DNA of 10,155 bases from an uncultured Saprospirales bacterium. Lineage in GTDB: Bacteria > Bacteroidota > Bacteroidia > Chitinophagales > Saprospiraceae. The stretch's first letter is position 1. Each line of letters starts with the position of its first letter. Positions 1-7,128 of the stretch are shown here, piece by piece. The DNA lies in assembly GCA_937926355.1 (NCBI GenBank), contig CALAZP010000314.1, forward strand, positions 1 to 10,155. The letters run 5' to 3'. The translations under genes were made by a program, and so were the position numbers. The notes under the pieces are model-generated. The model saw only the letters and a program-made list of their open reading frames with translations. It had not been told where the DNA came from and did not search any database.

Positions 1-292
1 TATAACGGGATATACCAAATCTAATAATTTTGATGTAGAGGATGGAAATAATGGAACTTTTGATGTTTGGGTCCTTAAATTAAATGCCGATGGTTCCAAA
101 GCCTGGGATAAAACTTTCGGGGGTACGCAAGCGGAAATTGGATGGTCTATTCAGAAGACTTTTCACGGCGGTTATATACTATTGGCTACCACAACATCAT
201 CGGGGGGTGATGGAGATATTAAGGATGAAAATAATGGAAATTATGATGTTTGGGTTATCAAACTAGAGTCAGAAGGAAATATTTCCAATTAA
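1..292 (+). CDS. C-terminal fragment of a tandem-repeat secreted-type protein
   Basis: The reading frame enters from the left edge (first full codon at position 2) and ends at TAA 290-292, giving the last 96 residues. Two copies of the pattern D-[VI]-x-D-x-NNG-x-[FY]-DVWV-[LI]-KL-x(3)-G are visible, beginning at fragment residues 11 and 72, an exact 61-residue (183-nt) period. Between them lie W-D-K-T-F-GG and HGGYILLATT segments. Such GG-Y-I/DVWV-KL repeats occur in large extracellular Bacteroidota proteins and probably fold as beta-propeller-like blades; that fold is inferred. The protein stops eight residues after the last WVIKL, so no type IX secretion C-terminal sorting domain follows. 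The binding target is unknown. An ATG at position 84 lies in another frame and is not a start. Confidence 0.8.
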   Translation, partial: ITGYTKSNNFDVEDGNNGTFDVWVLKLNADGSKAWDKTFGGTQAEIGWSIQKTFHGGYILLATTTSSGGDGDIKDENNGNYDVWVIKLESEGNISN

Positions 293-331
293 CTTTCGGA
301 AGAACAATAGTTTCCTGTATAATGCAATCAT

Positions 332-339
332 TATCTTTG
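332..339 (+). promoter_or_regulatory. Putative Bacteroidota -7 box of murQ
   Basis: TATCTTTG matches the Bacteroidota -7 consensus TAnnTTTG. Transcription would begin near 343-346, leaving a leader of about 13-16 nt before the murQ ATG at 359. The -33 element is poor: only a TTT at 311-313, about 18 nt upstream, rather than TTG or TTTG. The box lies in the 66-nt gap between the repeat-protein stop and murQ, so murQ probably has its own promoter. Confidence 0.45.
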
Positions 340-358
340 TTTGCCACAAACACCAAAA

Positions 359-1165
359 ATGAAAAAGTTTACCGAACAACCCTCCCCATATAGACATTTA
401 GAAAATATGTCTGTTTCGGATTTACTCTTGAATATCAATCGGGAAGATCAAACAGTGGCTTTGACCGTTCAAAAAGCTATTCCCTTCATCCAACCTTTAG
501 TGGAAGTCATTATTGAAAAGCTAAAGAACGGTGGAAGACTATTTTATATTGGAGCCGGAACTAGCGGTCGACTAGGAATCCTAGATGCTTCAGAATGTCC
601 CCCTACCTACGGAGTTTCCCATGATCTGGTTATCGGACTAATAGCGGGAGGAGATCAAGCTATACGTAAAGCCGTCGAAAATGCGGAAGATGATCCCAAC
701 CAAGCTTGGAAAGACCTCTCTGCTTACCATATAGATGCTAATGATGTGGTTATTGGCATTGCCGCATCTGGAACTACTCCTTACGTGGTTCAAGGGTTGG
801 AAGATTGTAGAAAAAACCAAATTGTCACCGGATGCATCACCTGCAATCCCAATGCACCCCTATCCGAACATGCCGACTATCCCATAGAAGTTGTTACAGG
901 GCCTGAATTTGTAACAGGAAGCACGAGAATGAAAGCAGGGACAGCACAAAAATTGGTCCTCAATATGATCAGTACCACCGTAATGATTGGCCTAGGTAGG
1001 GTGAAAGACAATAAAATGGTAGATATGCAATTATCTAATAGAAAACTGGTAGAACGAGGTGCAAAAATGTTAGTCGATGAGCTTGGTATTCAATTGGACG
1101 TAGCTCAGCGATTATTGCAAAAAAATGGAAGCGTAAGAAAAGTGTTGGAATTATATAAAAATTGA
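359..1165 (+). CDS. murQ: N-acetylmuramic acid 6-phosphate etherase
   Basis: MurQ cleaves the D-lactyl ether of MurNAc-6-phosphate, giving GlcNAc-6-phosphate and D-lactate in cytoplasmic cell-wall recycling. The protein has 268 residues from ATG 359, slightly shorter than E. coli MurQ (298), and is a single SIS-fold domain. Visible signatures are NREDQ at 27-31, YIGAGTSGRLGILDASECPP at 63-82, GLIAGG at 93-98, GIAASGTTPYV near 135-145 and GSTRMKAGTAQK further on. E79 (in DASE) and E110 (in NAEDD) align with catalytic Glu83 and Glu114 of the characterised enzymes. A TTG at 341 in the same frame would add six residues, but it sits at about the predicted transcription start, so ATG 359 is preferred. 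No MurNAc kinase or transporter gene is adjacent in the window. The gene converges on the minus-strand priA operon. Confidence 0.96.
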   Translation: MKKFTEQPSPYRHLENMSVSDLLLNINREDQTVALTVQKAIPFIQPLVEVIIEKLKNGGRLFYIGAGTSGRLGILDASECPPTYGVSHDLVIGLIAGGDQAIRKAVENAEDDPNQAWKDLSAYHIDANDVVIGIAASGTTPYVVQGLEDCRKNQIVTGCITCNPNAPLSEHADYPIEVVTGPEFVTGSTRMKAGTAQKLVLNMISTTVMIGLGRVKDNKMVDMQLSNRKLVERGAKMLVDELGIQLDVAQRLLQKNGSVRKVLELYKN

Positions 1166-1192
1166 AATTCCGCCCTATAAAAGGGCGGAATT
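1166..1192 (-). terminator. Hairpin terminator between murQ and the convergent operon
   Basis: A perfect 11-bp inverted repeat (AATTCCGCCCT, 1166-1176, with its complement at 1182-1192) encloses the loop ATAAA. On the minus strand the stem is followed, four bases later, by a run of five T (1161-1157), as in an intrinsic terminator. On the plus strand the bases after the stem (AACATCGC) contain no T run. It therefore fits best as terminator of the minus-strand operon, beginning just inside the stop codon of the 43-codon ORF. It starts one base after the murQ TGA, so it could also protect or end the murQ transcript. A second 5-bp hairpin (ATCGC-AAAAA-GCGAT, 1196-1210) sits beside it. Confidence 0.75.
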
Positions 1193-1322
1193 AACATCGC
1201 AAAAAGCGATTACAGAGGGAGAACAATAGTTTTTTGTATTTGGGTCGGAGCAAATATATAATTATTGTAAACAAAACAATAACTAAAAAAAGTCCTAAAA
1301 TGAGGAATTCTTTATTTGGCAC
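1191..1322 (-). CDS. Small single-span membrane peptide (candidate, GTG start)
   Basis: This 43-codon minus-strand frame runs from GTG (1322-1320) to TAA (1193-1191). It begins (M)PNKEF, then has an uninterrupted hydrophobic stretch at about residues 6-25 (LILGLFLVIVLFTIIIYLL), then a basic tail with R26, K28, K30, K31, R39 and R42 and cysteines C37 and C43. This is a plausible one-span membrane peptide whose positive tail would favour the cytoplasmic side. The start lies five bases after the aldo/keto reductase stop, and the terminator hairpin begins within the stop codon, so the frame fills the space between reductase and terminator. No ATG is available and no clear ribosome site is seen; translation may be coupled to the reductase gene. 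I recognise no family. Its existence rests on position and hydropathy, so it could be a chance frame. Confidence 0.5.
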   Translation of the reverse strand: MPNKEFLILGLFLVIVLFTIIIYLLRPKYKKLLFSLCNRFLRC

Positions 1323-1327
1323 TATTT

Positions 1328-2242
1328 TTATGGAACTTCAACTCCTTGAATGGCCCTCCACAACTCATACCACTCCATTCTTGTCATAGAAACACCCAAT
1401 GCTTCAATAGCTAATTTCATTCGCTCTGGTCTGGCACTTCCCACAATAGGTAAAAATCCAACAGGATGCTTTAACAACCAAGCCAATAACAAAACTCCTA
1501 ACTCACTGATATTCTTTTCCTTCATTAAGGCATGACCCACCTCGTGTACTTCCCTAACCTGAGGCTCATTGAGGGAAGTAAAAATACGTCCTCCAACTAG
1601 TGGGCCCCATGCCATTGGTCTAATTCCCAGTTTTTGACACAAATCAGCCATGCCATCATAAAAACTACTCATATTCATAATATTGGCCTCTATTTGATTC
1701 GTAACCAATGGTATCCGATCGTTCAACATCTCAAATTGGGGTACAGTAAAATTAGACACCCCAAAATGTAATACTTTACCCTCCTTTTTTAATTGATGAA
1801 AAGCTTCCGCAATTTCGTCGGGATCCATTAATGCATCCGGCCGATGAATCATCAATAAATCCAAATAGTCTGTACCAAAATTTTTAAGAGAAGTTTCAGC
1901 TGATTTTAGAATGTGCTCTTTACTGGTATTGTAATGATGTATTTCATATTCCGGCCTTTGTTTGCACTTGCGACAAATACCACATTTGGTAATCAATTCT
2001 ATTCGGTCACGCAAGGAGGGCTCATGCTTTAATACCCGGCCAAAATCCGCCTCATTGGTATAATCTCCATAAATATCTGCATGATCAAAAGTGGTAATCC
2101 CCCAATCCAAACTATTCTTAATCAATTTTTCCATGCCTTCGCGATCCAATTTATGCCCCCAATGGCCCCAGGTCATGGTTCCATATATAATAGGTGAAAA
2201 GGAAGGTCCTTCTGGACTGATTTTTACTTTTTCTAATTCCAT
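1328..2242 (-). CDS. Aldo/keto reductase, YdhF-like
   Basis: This 304-residue cytoplasmic NAD(P)H-dependent oxidoreductase of the aldo/keto reductase superfamily is close in length and pattern to E. coli YdhF. The catalytic tetrad is visible: D53 and Y58 in FDHADIYG, K86 in ITKCG and H133 in MIHRPD. Further family marks are GKVLHFGVSNF, TNQIE, RPMAWGPLVGGR, a late LPIVGSARPERM cofactor-binding segment and the ending GVEVP, resembling the YdhF C-terminus. The physiological substrate is unknown. An unusual feature is the C87-C90-C93 cluster (KCGICRKC) just after the catalytic lysine; as I recall, E. coli YdhF keeps only the first cysteine. The ATG follows the priA stop by 16 nt with a leader AGAGAAAAATTAAATT, so the two are very likely cotranscribed. 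Confidence 0.93.
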   Translation of the reverse strand: MELEKVKISPEGPSFSPIIYGTMTWGHWGHKLDREGMEKLIKNSLDWGITTFDHADIYGDYTNEADFGRVLKHEPSLRDRIELITKCGICRKCKQRPEYEIHHYNTSKEHILKSAETSLKNFGTDYLDLLMIHRPDALMDPDEIAEAFHQLKKEGKVLHFGVSNFTVPQFEMLNDRIPLVTNQIEANIMNMSSFYDGMADLCQKLGIRPMAWGPLVGGRIFTSLNEPQVREVHEVGHALMKEKNISELGVLLLAWLLKHPVGFLPIVGSARPERMKLAIEALGVSMTRMEWYELWRAIQGVEVP

Positions 2243-2258
2243 AATTTAATTTTTCTCT

Positions 2259-4742
2259 TTAATAAGGATCCACATCCACTACAATTTTAATTTGCGAACA
2301 ACCATCTAATTGAACAGTAGCTATAACCCCCTCCTGAATCAATTTTTTTACCTGACTTAGGTAACTTCCACCACGCTCTAATTTCATCCAAATATCCAAA
2401 AGATAATAGGATTTTACCCGTCCCACAAAAGGAATAGCAGGTCCCTGAACCCGATTGCCTAAAGAATCACGAAGAAATTTAGCTAAAAATTCTGCAGCTT
2501 GGTTTACCTTTTCAGGCTTTTTATGTTTTAATGTCAACTGAATTAATCTTTGAAAAGGAGGATATCCAAAAGCCTTACGCTCATTAATTTCTCTTTCATA
2601 AAAACCTTTATAATCATATTGAACTACTTCTTCAATTACAGGGTGATTGGGATTAAACGCTTGAATCAAAACTTGACCACCAGGTTTTTGCCGCCCTGCT
2701 CTTCCCGCTACTTGTAACATCAGTTGAAAACCTCTTTCCGAAGCCCTAAAATCCGGATACTGAAGTAATTGATCTGCACTGATGATCCCAACTAAACCGA
2801 CATTTTCAAAATCTAATCCTTTGGTAACCATCTGCGTACCTACCAAAATATCAATCTTCCTATCCTCAAAGGACTGGATAATCATTCCATGAGCATTCTT
2901 CTTCCGTACCGTCTCCAAATCCATCCGCCCCACTCGAGCATCCGGAAAGTGAATCAATAATTCATCCTCTATTTTTTCAGTTCCAAATCCTACTAATTTC
3001 AATCCTGGATGACCACAAGATTGACAGACCTTTGGCAACTTAGTATGATACCCACAATAATGACATTTCAACTGATTAGAATACTTATGATACGTCATAC
3101 TAACGTCACAATGCACACACTCTGCATTCCATCCGCAGTTTTCGCAACGATAAGTAGGCGCATATCCCCGTCGATTTTGAAATAAAATCACTTGCTCCTT
3201 TTGAGCTAATGCCGCTTGAATTCCAGCTATCAAAGAAGTCGTAAAATTAGATCGAAAACTAGTTTGACGCAACTCCTTACGCGCATCAATCACTTGGATA
3301 TCCGGCATCTGAATACCCCCAAATCGTTCATCTAGATTTACCAATCCATATTTTCCCGAGAGGGCATTATAATAACTTTCTACAGATGGAGTCGCTGTAC
3401 CTAAAACTATCTGGGCTCCCATTAAATTCGCCAAATACACCGCTGCATCCCTACCTTGATATCTCGGTGCTGGATCCATTTGTTTAAATGAAGCATCGTG
3501 CTCCTCATCTACAATAATTAATCTAAGTTTGCTAAAAGGCAAAAATACAGCAGAACGAGGACCAATCACAATAGACAACCCATCCAAAACTTGTTTCCAC
3601 AATTCTACCCGCTCATTATTACTCATTCTCGAGTGATACACTCCCAGTGCGGACCCAAAAACTTTTTGTAACCGAGCTGTTAATTGAGTGGTTAAAGCAA
3701 TCTCCGGCAACAAATACAAAACCTGCTCCCCCCGGTTTAACGCCTCCTGAATCAACTCTATATAAATCCTGGTCTTTCCACTTCCCGTAACGCCGTGGAG
3801 CAAACAAACTCTTTTTTCTTTAATTGTCTCCACAATCGACTGATAAGCAGTACTTTGAGCCGGAGACATTTCATTCATAGGCGCATCCACTTCAACCACC
3901 GCCCCATCCAATCGACTGACCTCTTTTTCAATTACCTCCAATATTCCCTTCTTTTCCATGGCCTTAAATACCGATCCGTCTACTCCTGCTTTTTTGGATA
4001 ACTCCGCCTGAGTGACCATCCTTTGCTCCTTCGCTAATAAAACATAAGCCATCAATGCTTCCGTCTGCCGACCTGAACGCGCTACACTTTCAAAAGCCTC
4101 TTCCAATAAGTCGGGATGACTCGCATAGGGCTCCTGCAGCACAATATACTTAACCCGTTTCGCCCGATACCGTTCCTTTAAATCGGTCTTTAGGTAAACT
4201 GCCTGCTTATCTAACAATCCCCTAATCACTTGAAAAACGGTAGTTTGCTGTAATATCTGCTGCACCTCCTCTATTGTCACTTCCTCCCGAATACTCAAGG
4301 CCTCAATAATCAAATATTCCTGATCCGTATAAGTATCAACCTCAATCTGGACCTGCTCTCCCAACACGAGTGAAGTTTCCCCAGTCAATTTAAAATGTGC
4401 CGGCAACGCCCCATTCATCACAGCCCCCAACGAACAACCGTAATAATCAGCCATCCATTTCCAAAATTGCAAGTGCTCTATATGAACAATAGGAAGGGCA
4501 TCCAATACACTAATAATCGGTTTGACGCCCTCCACCTTCACCCCCTCGCGCACCTCCATTACAATTCCAGCATATAGATTCAGCCCTTTACCGCGGGTCT
4601 CTTTTCCAAAGGATACCTCCACTCGCTTCCCAACCACCACCGCATCCATTAACTGTTGAGGAATCCCATAGGTGAATGTCGCTTTTACGCCTAACGGCAA
4701 AATAACCTCAGCGAAATGAGTAAACTGGTTGGTTGGATGCAT
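2259..4742 (-). CDS. priA: Primosomal protein N' (replication restart helicase PriA)
   Basis: PriA is a 3'-to-5' superfamily 2 DNA helicase that recognises stalled forks and reloads the replicative helicase. At 827 residues it is full length for the larger Bacteroidota forms. Domains in order: N-terminal 3'-end-binding region opening with FAEVILPLGVK (residues 10-20); winged-helix-like region about 200-280; helicase core with Walker A GVTGSGKT (317-324), DEEH box (412-415), LGTATPS (447-453), the aromatic-rich-loop region after DEEH, and motif VI QVAGRAGR (677-684). An eight-cysteine zinc-binding insertion has C533, C536, C542, C545, C560, C563, C573 and C576. No key residue is missing. The ATG at 4742 gives the expected N-terminus directly. 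It is first in the minus-strand operon, diverging from the M24 peptidase gene over a gap of about 65 nt. Confidence 0.97.
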   Translation of the reverse strand: MHPTNQFTHFAEVILPLGVKATFTYGIPQQLMDAVVVGKRVEVSFGKETRGKGLNLYAGIVMEVREGVKVEGVKPIISVLDALPIVHIEHLQFWKWMADYYGCSLGAVMNGALPAHFKLTGETSLVLGEQVQIEVDTYTDQEYLIIEALSIREEVTIEEVQQILQQTTVFQVIRGLLDKQAVYLKTDLKERYRAKRVKYIVLQEPYASHPDLLEEAFESVARSGRQTEALMAYVLLAKEQRMVTQAELSKKAGVDGSVFKAMEKKGILEVIEKEVSRLDGAVVEVDAPMNEMSPAQSTAYQSIVETIKEKRVCLLHGVTGSGKTRIYIELIQEALNRGEQVLYLLPEIALTTQLTARLQKVFGSALGVYHSRMSNNERVELWKQVLDGLSIVIGPRSAVFLPFSKLRLIIVDEEHDASFKQMDPAPRYQGRDAAVYLANLMGAQIVLGTATPSVESYYNALSGKYGLVNLDERFGGIQMPDIQVIDARKELRQTSFRSNFTTSLIAGIQAALAQKEQVILFQNRRGYAPTYRCENCGWNAECVHCDVSMTYHKYSNQLKCHYCGYHTKLPKVCQSCGHPGLKLVGFGTEKIEDELLIHFPDARVGRMDLETVRKKNAHGMIIQSFEDRKIDILVGTQMVTKGLDFENVGLVGIISADQLLQYPDFRASERGFQLMLQVAGRAGRQKPGGQVLIQAFNPNHPVIEEVVQYDYKGFYEREINERKAFGYPPFQRLIQLTLKHKKPEKVNQAAEFLAKFLRDSLGNRVQGPAIPFVGRVKSYYLLDIWMKLERGGSYLSQVKKLIQEGVIATVQLDGCSQIKIVVDVDPY

Positions 4743-4807
4743 AGGGGCTATAAATATGAAAGGACAGGCATCTAATTTTTATGGAATTTATTAATTTGCC
4801 AATAAAA

Positions 4808-6154
4808 ATGCAAAAATATAGGTTTTTACTCTTTTTGTTCTTGCCCATAGCCGGGTTTTCCCAAATGCCAAAAATATTAGACCTGAAAACACAAGGGGAG
4901 GTTCGTGACCGATGGCTATCAGAACGCATGGAAACTGTACTCCCGGAATTGATGCGAAGAGAAGGCATCGATATGTGGCTCATCCTGGCCAGAGAATACA
5001 ATGAAGATCCAGTTCTTCGAACCATGTTGCCTTCTACCTGGTTAGCTGCCAGACGTACGACCATGCTTGTCATTTACGATAATGGCCAAGAATTGGAAAC
5101 CATGGCTTGCGCGCGATACGATGTCGGTGAGGTATTCAAAAAAGCATGGGACCCAGAAGCTCAACCCAATCAATGGGAGCGTCTAGTAGAAATTATCAAA
5201 GAACGCAATCCCAAGAAAATTGGCCTTAACCGATCTCCATCTTTTGGACATGCCGATGGATTGACAGCTCACCTCTACGACCAACTCCTCAAATACCTGC
5301 CTGCAGCGTATCACGGCAAACTCACTTCTGCAGAAAGTTTGGCCGTAGGTTGGTTGGAAACCAGAACAGAAAGTGAACTCGTCGTCTACCAACAAGTCGT
5401 TAGAATCGCTCATCAAATTATTAGAGAAGGCTTCTCTGACCAAGTCATACAACCTGGGGTTACTACCACTGATGATGTAGTCTGGTTCTACCGGGAAAGA
5501 ATCCGATCGTTGGGATTGCAGACCTGGTTTCACCCCACCGTTGATATCCAAAGACAAGACCCCGAGTCTTACGACCACCTGAGAACTTTTTCCAAAAGAC
5601 CTGAAAAACAAGTTATCCAGCCCGGGGACTTGCTCCACGTTGATTTTGGAATCACCTACCTAGGTTTGAACTCCGATACCCAAGAGAATGCTTATGTCCT
5701 TAAACCTAACGAAACAGAAGCACCCGTTTATCTGGTTAAAGCCCACCAAAAGGGACTCCGTTTAATGGACATTTTAACGGATCAATTTAAAGAAGGCGTA
5801 ACGGGTAATGAGGCCCTGAAAGCAGCTAGAGAAAAAGCGATTTCAGAGGGGATCAAACCCAGTATATATACCCACCCTATTGGATATCATGGACATGGAG
5901 CTGGGCCCGCTATCGGCATGTGGGACAAACAAGAAGGGGTTCCCTTTACTGGTGATTACCCCATTCTATACAATACCGCCTACTCCATCGAACTCAACGC
6001 CGGAGTATATATTGAAGAGTGGAAAAAAGAAATTCGGATGATGATGGAAGAAGACGCGGTCTTTACTAAAGATGGGGTTCGCTATATTGATGGGCGGCAA
6101 ACGGAGCTGTTTTTGATTCCGGAGCAGTTACCTAAAAATGGCCAAGGTTTTTAA
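4808..6154 (+). CDS. Exported M24 metallopeptidase (Xaa-Pro aminopeptidase-like)
   Basis: This pita-bread-fold peptidase probably removes N-terminal residues from X-Pro peptides outside the inner membrane. From ATG 4808 it has 448 residues and begins with a signal peptide: MQKYR, a hydrophobic core LLFLFLPIAG and a likely cut after FSQ. An in-frame ATG at 4781 would only add nine residues before this signal, so 4808 is preferred. A creatinase-like N-terminal domain comes first, then the M24 domain. Numbering from 4781, the metal ligands are D288 (HVDFG), D299 (NSDTQ), H372 (GHGAG), E404 (YSIELN) and E424 (MMEEDAVF). The HExP-type second histidine is replaced by GMWDKQEGVP, which I recall as normal for this Bacteroidota subgroup. 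Exact specificity is unproven. It opens the four-gene plus-strand operon; its stop precedes the Sua5 ATG by one base. Confidence 0.93.
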   Translation: MQKYRFLLFLFLPIAGFSQMPKILDLKTQGEVRDRWLSERMETVLPELMRREGIDMWLILAREYNEDPVLRTMLPSTWLAARRTTMLVIYDNGQELETMACARYDVGEVFKKAWDPEAQPNQWERLVEIIKERNPKKIGLNRSPSFGHADGLTAHLYDQLLKYLPAAYHGKLTSAESLAVGWLETRTESELVVYQQVVRIAHQIIREGFSDQVIQPGVTTTDDVVWFYRERIRSLGLQTWFHPTVDIQRQDPESYDHLRTFSKRPEKQVIQPGDLLHVDFGITYLGLNSDTQENAYVLKPNETEAPVYLVKAHQKGLRLMDILTDQFKEGVTGNEALKAAREKAISEGIKPSIYTHPIGYHGHGAGPAIGMWDKQEGVPFTGDYPILYNTAYSIELNAGVYIEEWKKEIRMMMEEDAVFTKDGVRYIDGRQTELFLIPEQLPKNGQGF

Positions 6155-6155
6155 G

Positions 6156-7118
6156 ATGGCTGAAATTGGGACATCCACCACCAAGGCCGCTGAGTTATTG
6201 ATGAAAGGGGAGGTCGTCGCCCTTCCCACGGAAACGGTTTACGGACTAGCCGGAAATGCTTTAGATAGAAAAGTAGTTTCCGAAATTTTCAATATCAAAA
6301 ATCGGCCTTCTTTTGACCCGCTAATTGTTCATACCCACTCCATCGATCAATTTAAAAAATTTGGCCTCGATATTCCAGAGGAACTCCTCTCTTTGGCAGA
6401 AAATTTTTGGCCAGGTCCATTGACTTTACTCATTCCCAAAAGGCATGACATCCCAGATTTGGTAACATCCGGCTCGTCATTGGTAGCCGTGAGGATTCCC
6501 AACCACCCGCTTACCCTTTCGGTATTAGCAGCCCTCCCTTTTCCTGTGGCTGCCCCCAGTGCCAATCCATTTGGATACATCAGTCCAACTACCGCCCAAC
6601 ACGTGGATGACCAACTGGGCAGCAAAATATCTTATATCCTCGATGGAGGGCCCTGTAACGTAGGGATAGAAAGTACCATTGTTGGGTTAGTCAATAAAAC
6701 TTTAACCATATTTCGAAAAGGAGGTTTGAGTAAAGAAAAAATTCAAAGCGAAACCTCCCTCAAAGTCAAATATCACCAAATTCCAAAAAACACCCTACCC
6801 AATTTACCCGGTTCCATTAGCAGCCATTACGCTCCCTCCACCAAGCTAGTGCGAGGCCTACCAGGAGATTGGGCCAATAATCCCAATTTGGAAAATATCG
6901 CTGTTTTGGCCTTCCAAAATCACTATGACTTCCTTCCAGATCAACATCAAATCGCCCTCTCCCCAAAAGGAGACCTCCAGGAAGCTGCTCAGAATTTATT
7001 CTCCGCCATGAGAACCTTAGATGCCCTACAACCCGATCTAATTATAGCAGAATTTTTTCCCGAAAGGGGTCTAGGCATTGCCATTAATGATAGACTCCAA
7101 AGGGCCTCCATTAGATAA
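6156..7118 (+). CDS. L-threonylcarbamoyladenylate synthase, Sua5 type
   Basis: This cytoplasmic enzyme makes threonylcarbamoyl-AMP from threonine, bicarbonate and ATP, the first step of tRNA t6A37 modification. It has the longer Sua5 architecture rather than short TsaC: an N-terminal YrdC domain and a C-terminal Sua5 domain, 320 residues from ATG 6156. Seen motifs (numbered from the alternative start at 6138) are PTETVYGL at 30-37, KNRPSFDPLIVH at 54-65, WPGPLTLL at 91-98, SANPFGYISPT at 141-151, ESTIVG at 178-183, the linker motif PGSISSHYAP at 224-233 and the C-terminal ERGLGIAINDRL. ATG 6138 would overlap the peptidase gene by 17 nt; 6156 gives the usual short start MAEIGTSTTKAAELL and has AAGG about eight bases upstream, so it is preferred. 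The gene sits between envelope genes in an apparent operon. Confidence 0.95.
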   Translation: MAEIGTSTTKAAELLMKGEVVALPTETVYGLAGNALDRKVVSEIFNIKNRPSFDPLIVHTHSIDQFKKFGLDIPEELLSLAENFWPGPLTLLIPKRHDIPDLVTSGSSLVAVRIPNHPLTLSVLAALPFPVAAPSANPFGYISPTTAQHVDDQLGSKISYILDGGPCNVGIESTIVGLVNKTLTIFRKGGLSKEKIQSETSLKVKYHQIPKNTLPNLPGSISSHYAPSTKLVRGLPGDWANNPNLENIAVLAFQNHYDFLPDQHQIALSPKGDLQEAAQNLFSAMRTLDALQPDLIIAEFFPERGLGIAINDRLQRASIR

Positions 7119-7128
7119 CAAAACACCT

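Noticed and set aside
301..1239. 20-nt direct repeat flanking murQ (301-320 and 1220-1239, 18 of 20 identical)
   Set aside because: Short and AT-rich; the second copy lies in the small ORF. A pair like this in 10 kb is within reach of chance, and no target-site or element structure accompanies it.
1251..1280. Minus-strand TATATTTG with an upstream TTG 18 nt away, resembling a Bacteroidota promoter for a small RNA ending at the hairpin
   Set aside because: It lies inside the hydrophobic codons of the candidate 43-codon ORF, where AT-rich I/Y/L codons easily make such a box. The operon reading explains the region better, though a small RNA is not fully excluded.
1285..1306. 4-bp stem followed by seven T on the minus strand, a possible terminator of the reductase gene
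   Set aside because: The stem is only four base pairs, and the T run is part of Leu/Phe codons of the small ORF; the 11-bp hairpin downstream is far stronger.
3619..4577. Short frames within priA on both strands
   Set aside because: All overlap the conserved helicase and N-terminal regions of PriA and have low-complexity translations.
4791..4798. TTAATTTG as a -7 box for the M24 operon
   Set aside because: One mismatch to TAnnTTTG, no -33 TTG at the right distance, and it would leave a leader of only a few bases before 4808.
4708..5638. Minus-strand frames at 4708-5073 and 5183-5638 opposite the peptidase gene
   Set aside because: They are antisense shadows of a gene with clear M24 motifs; their own translations show no domain or signal.
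6315..6341. Asp in the KNRPSFDPL motif of Sua5 as a possible altered active site
   Set aside because: The position is variable in the family (for example SDNPL in Bacillus-type proteins, from memory); the conserved K, R and PL are present.
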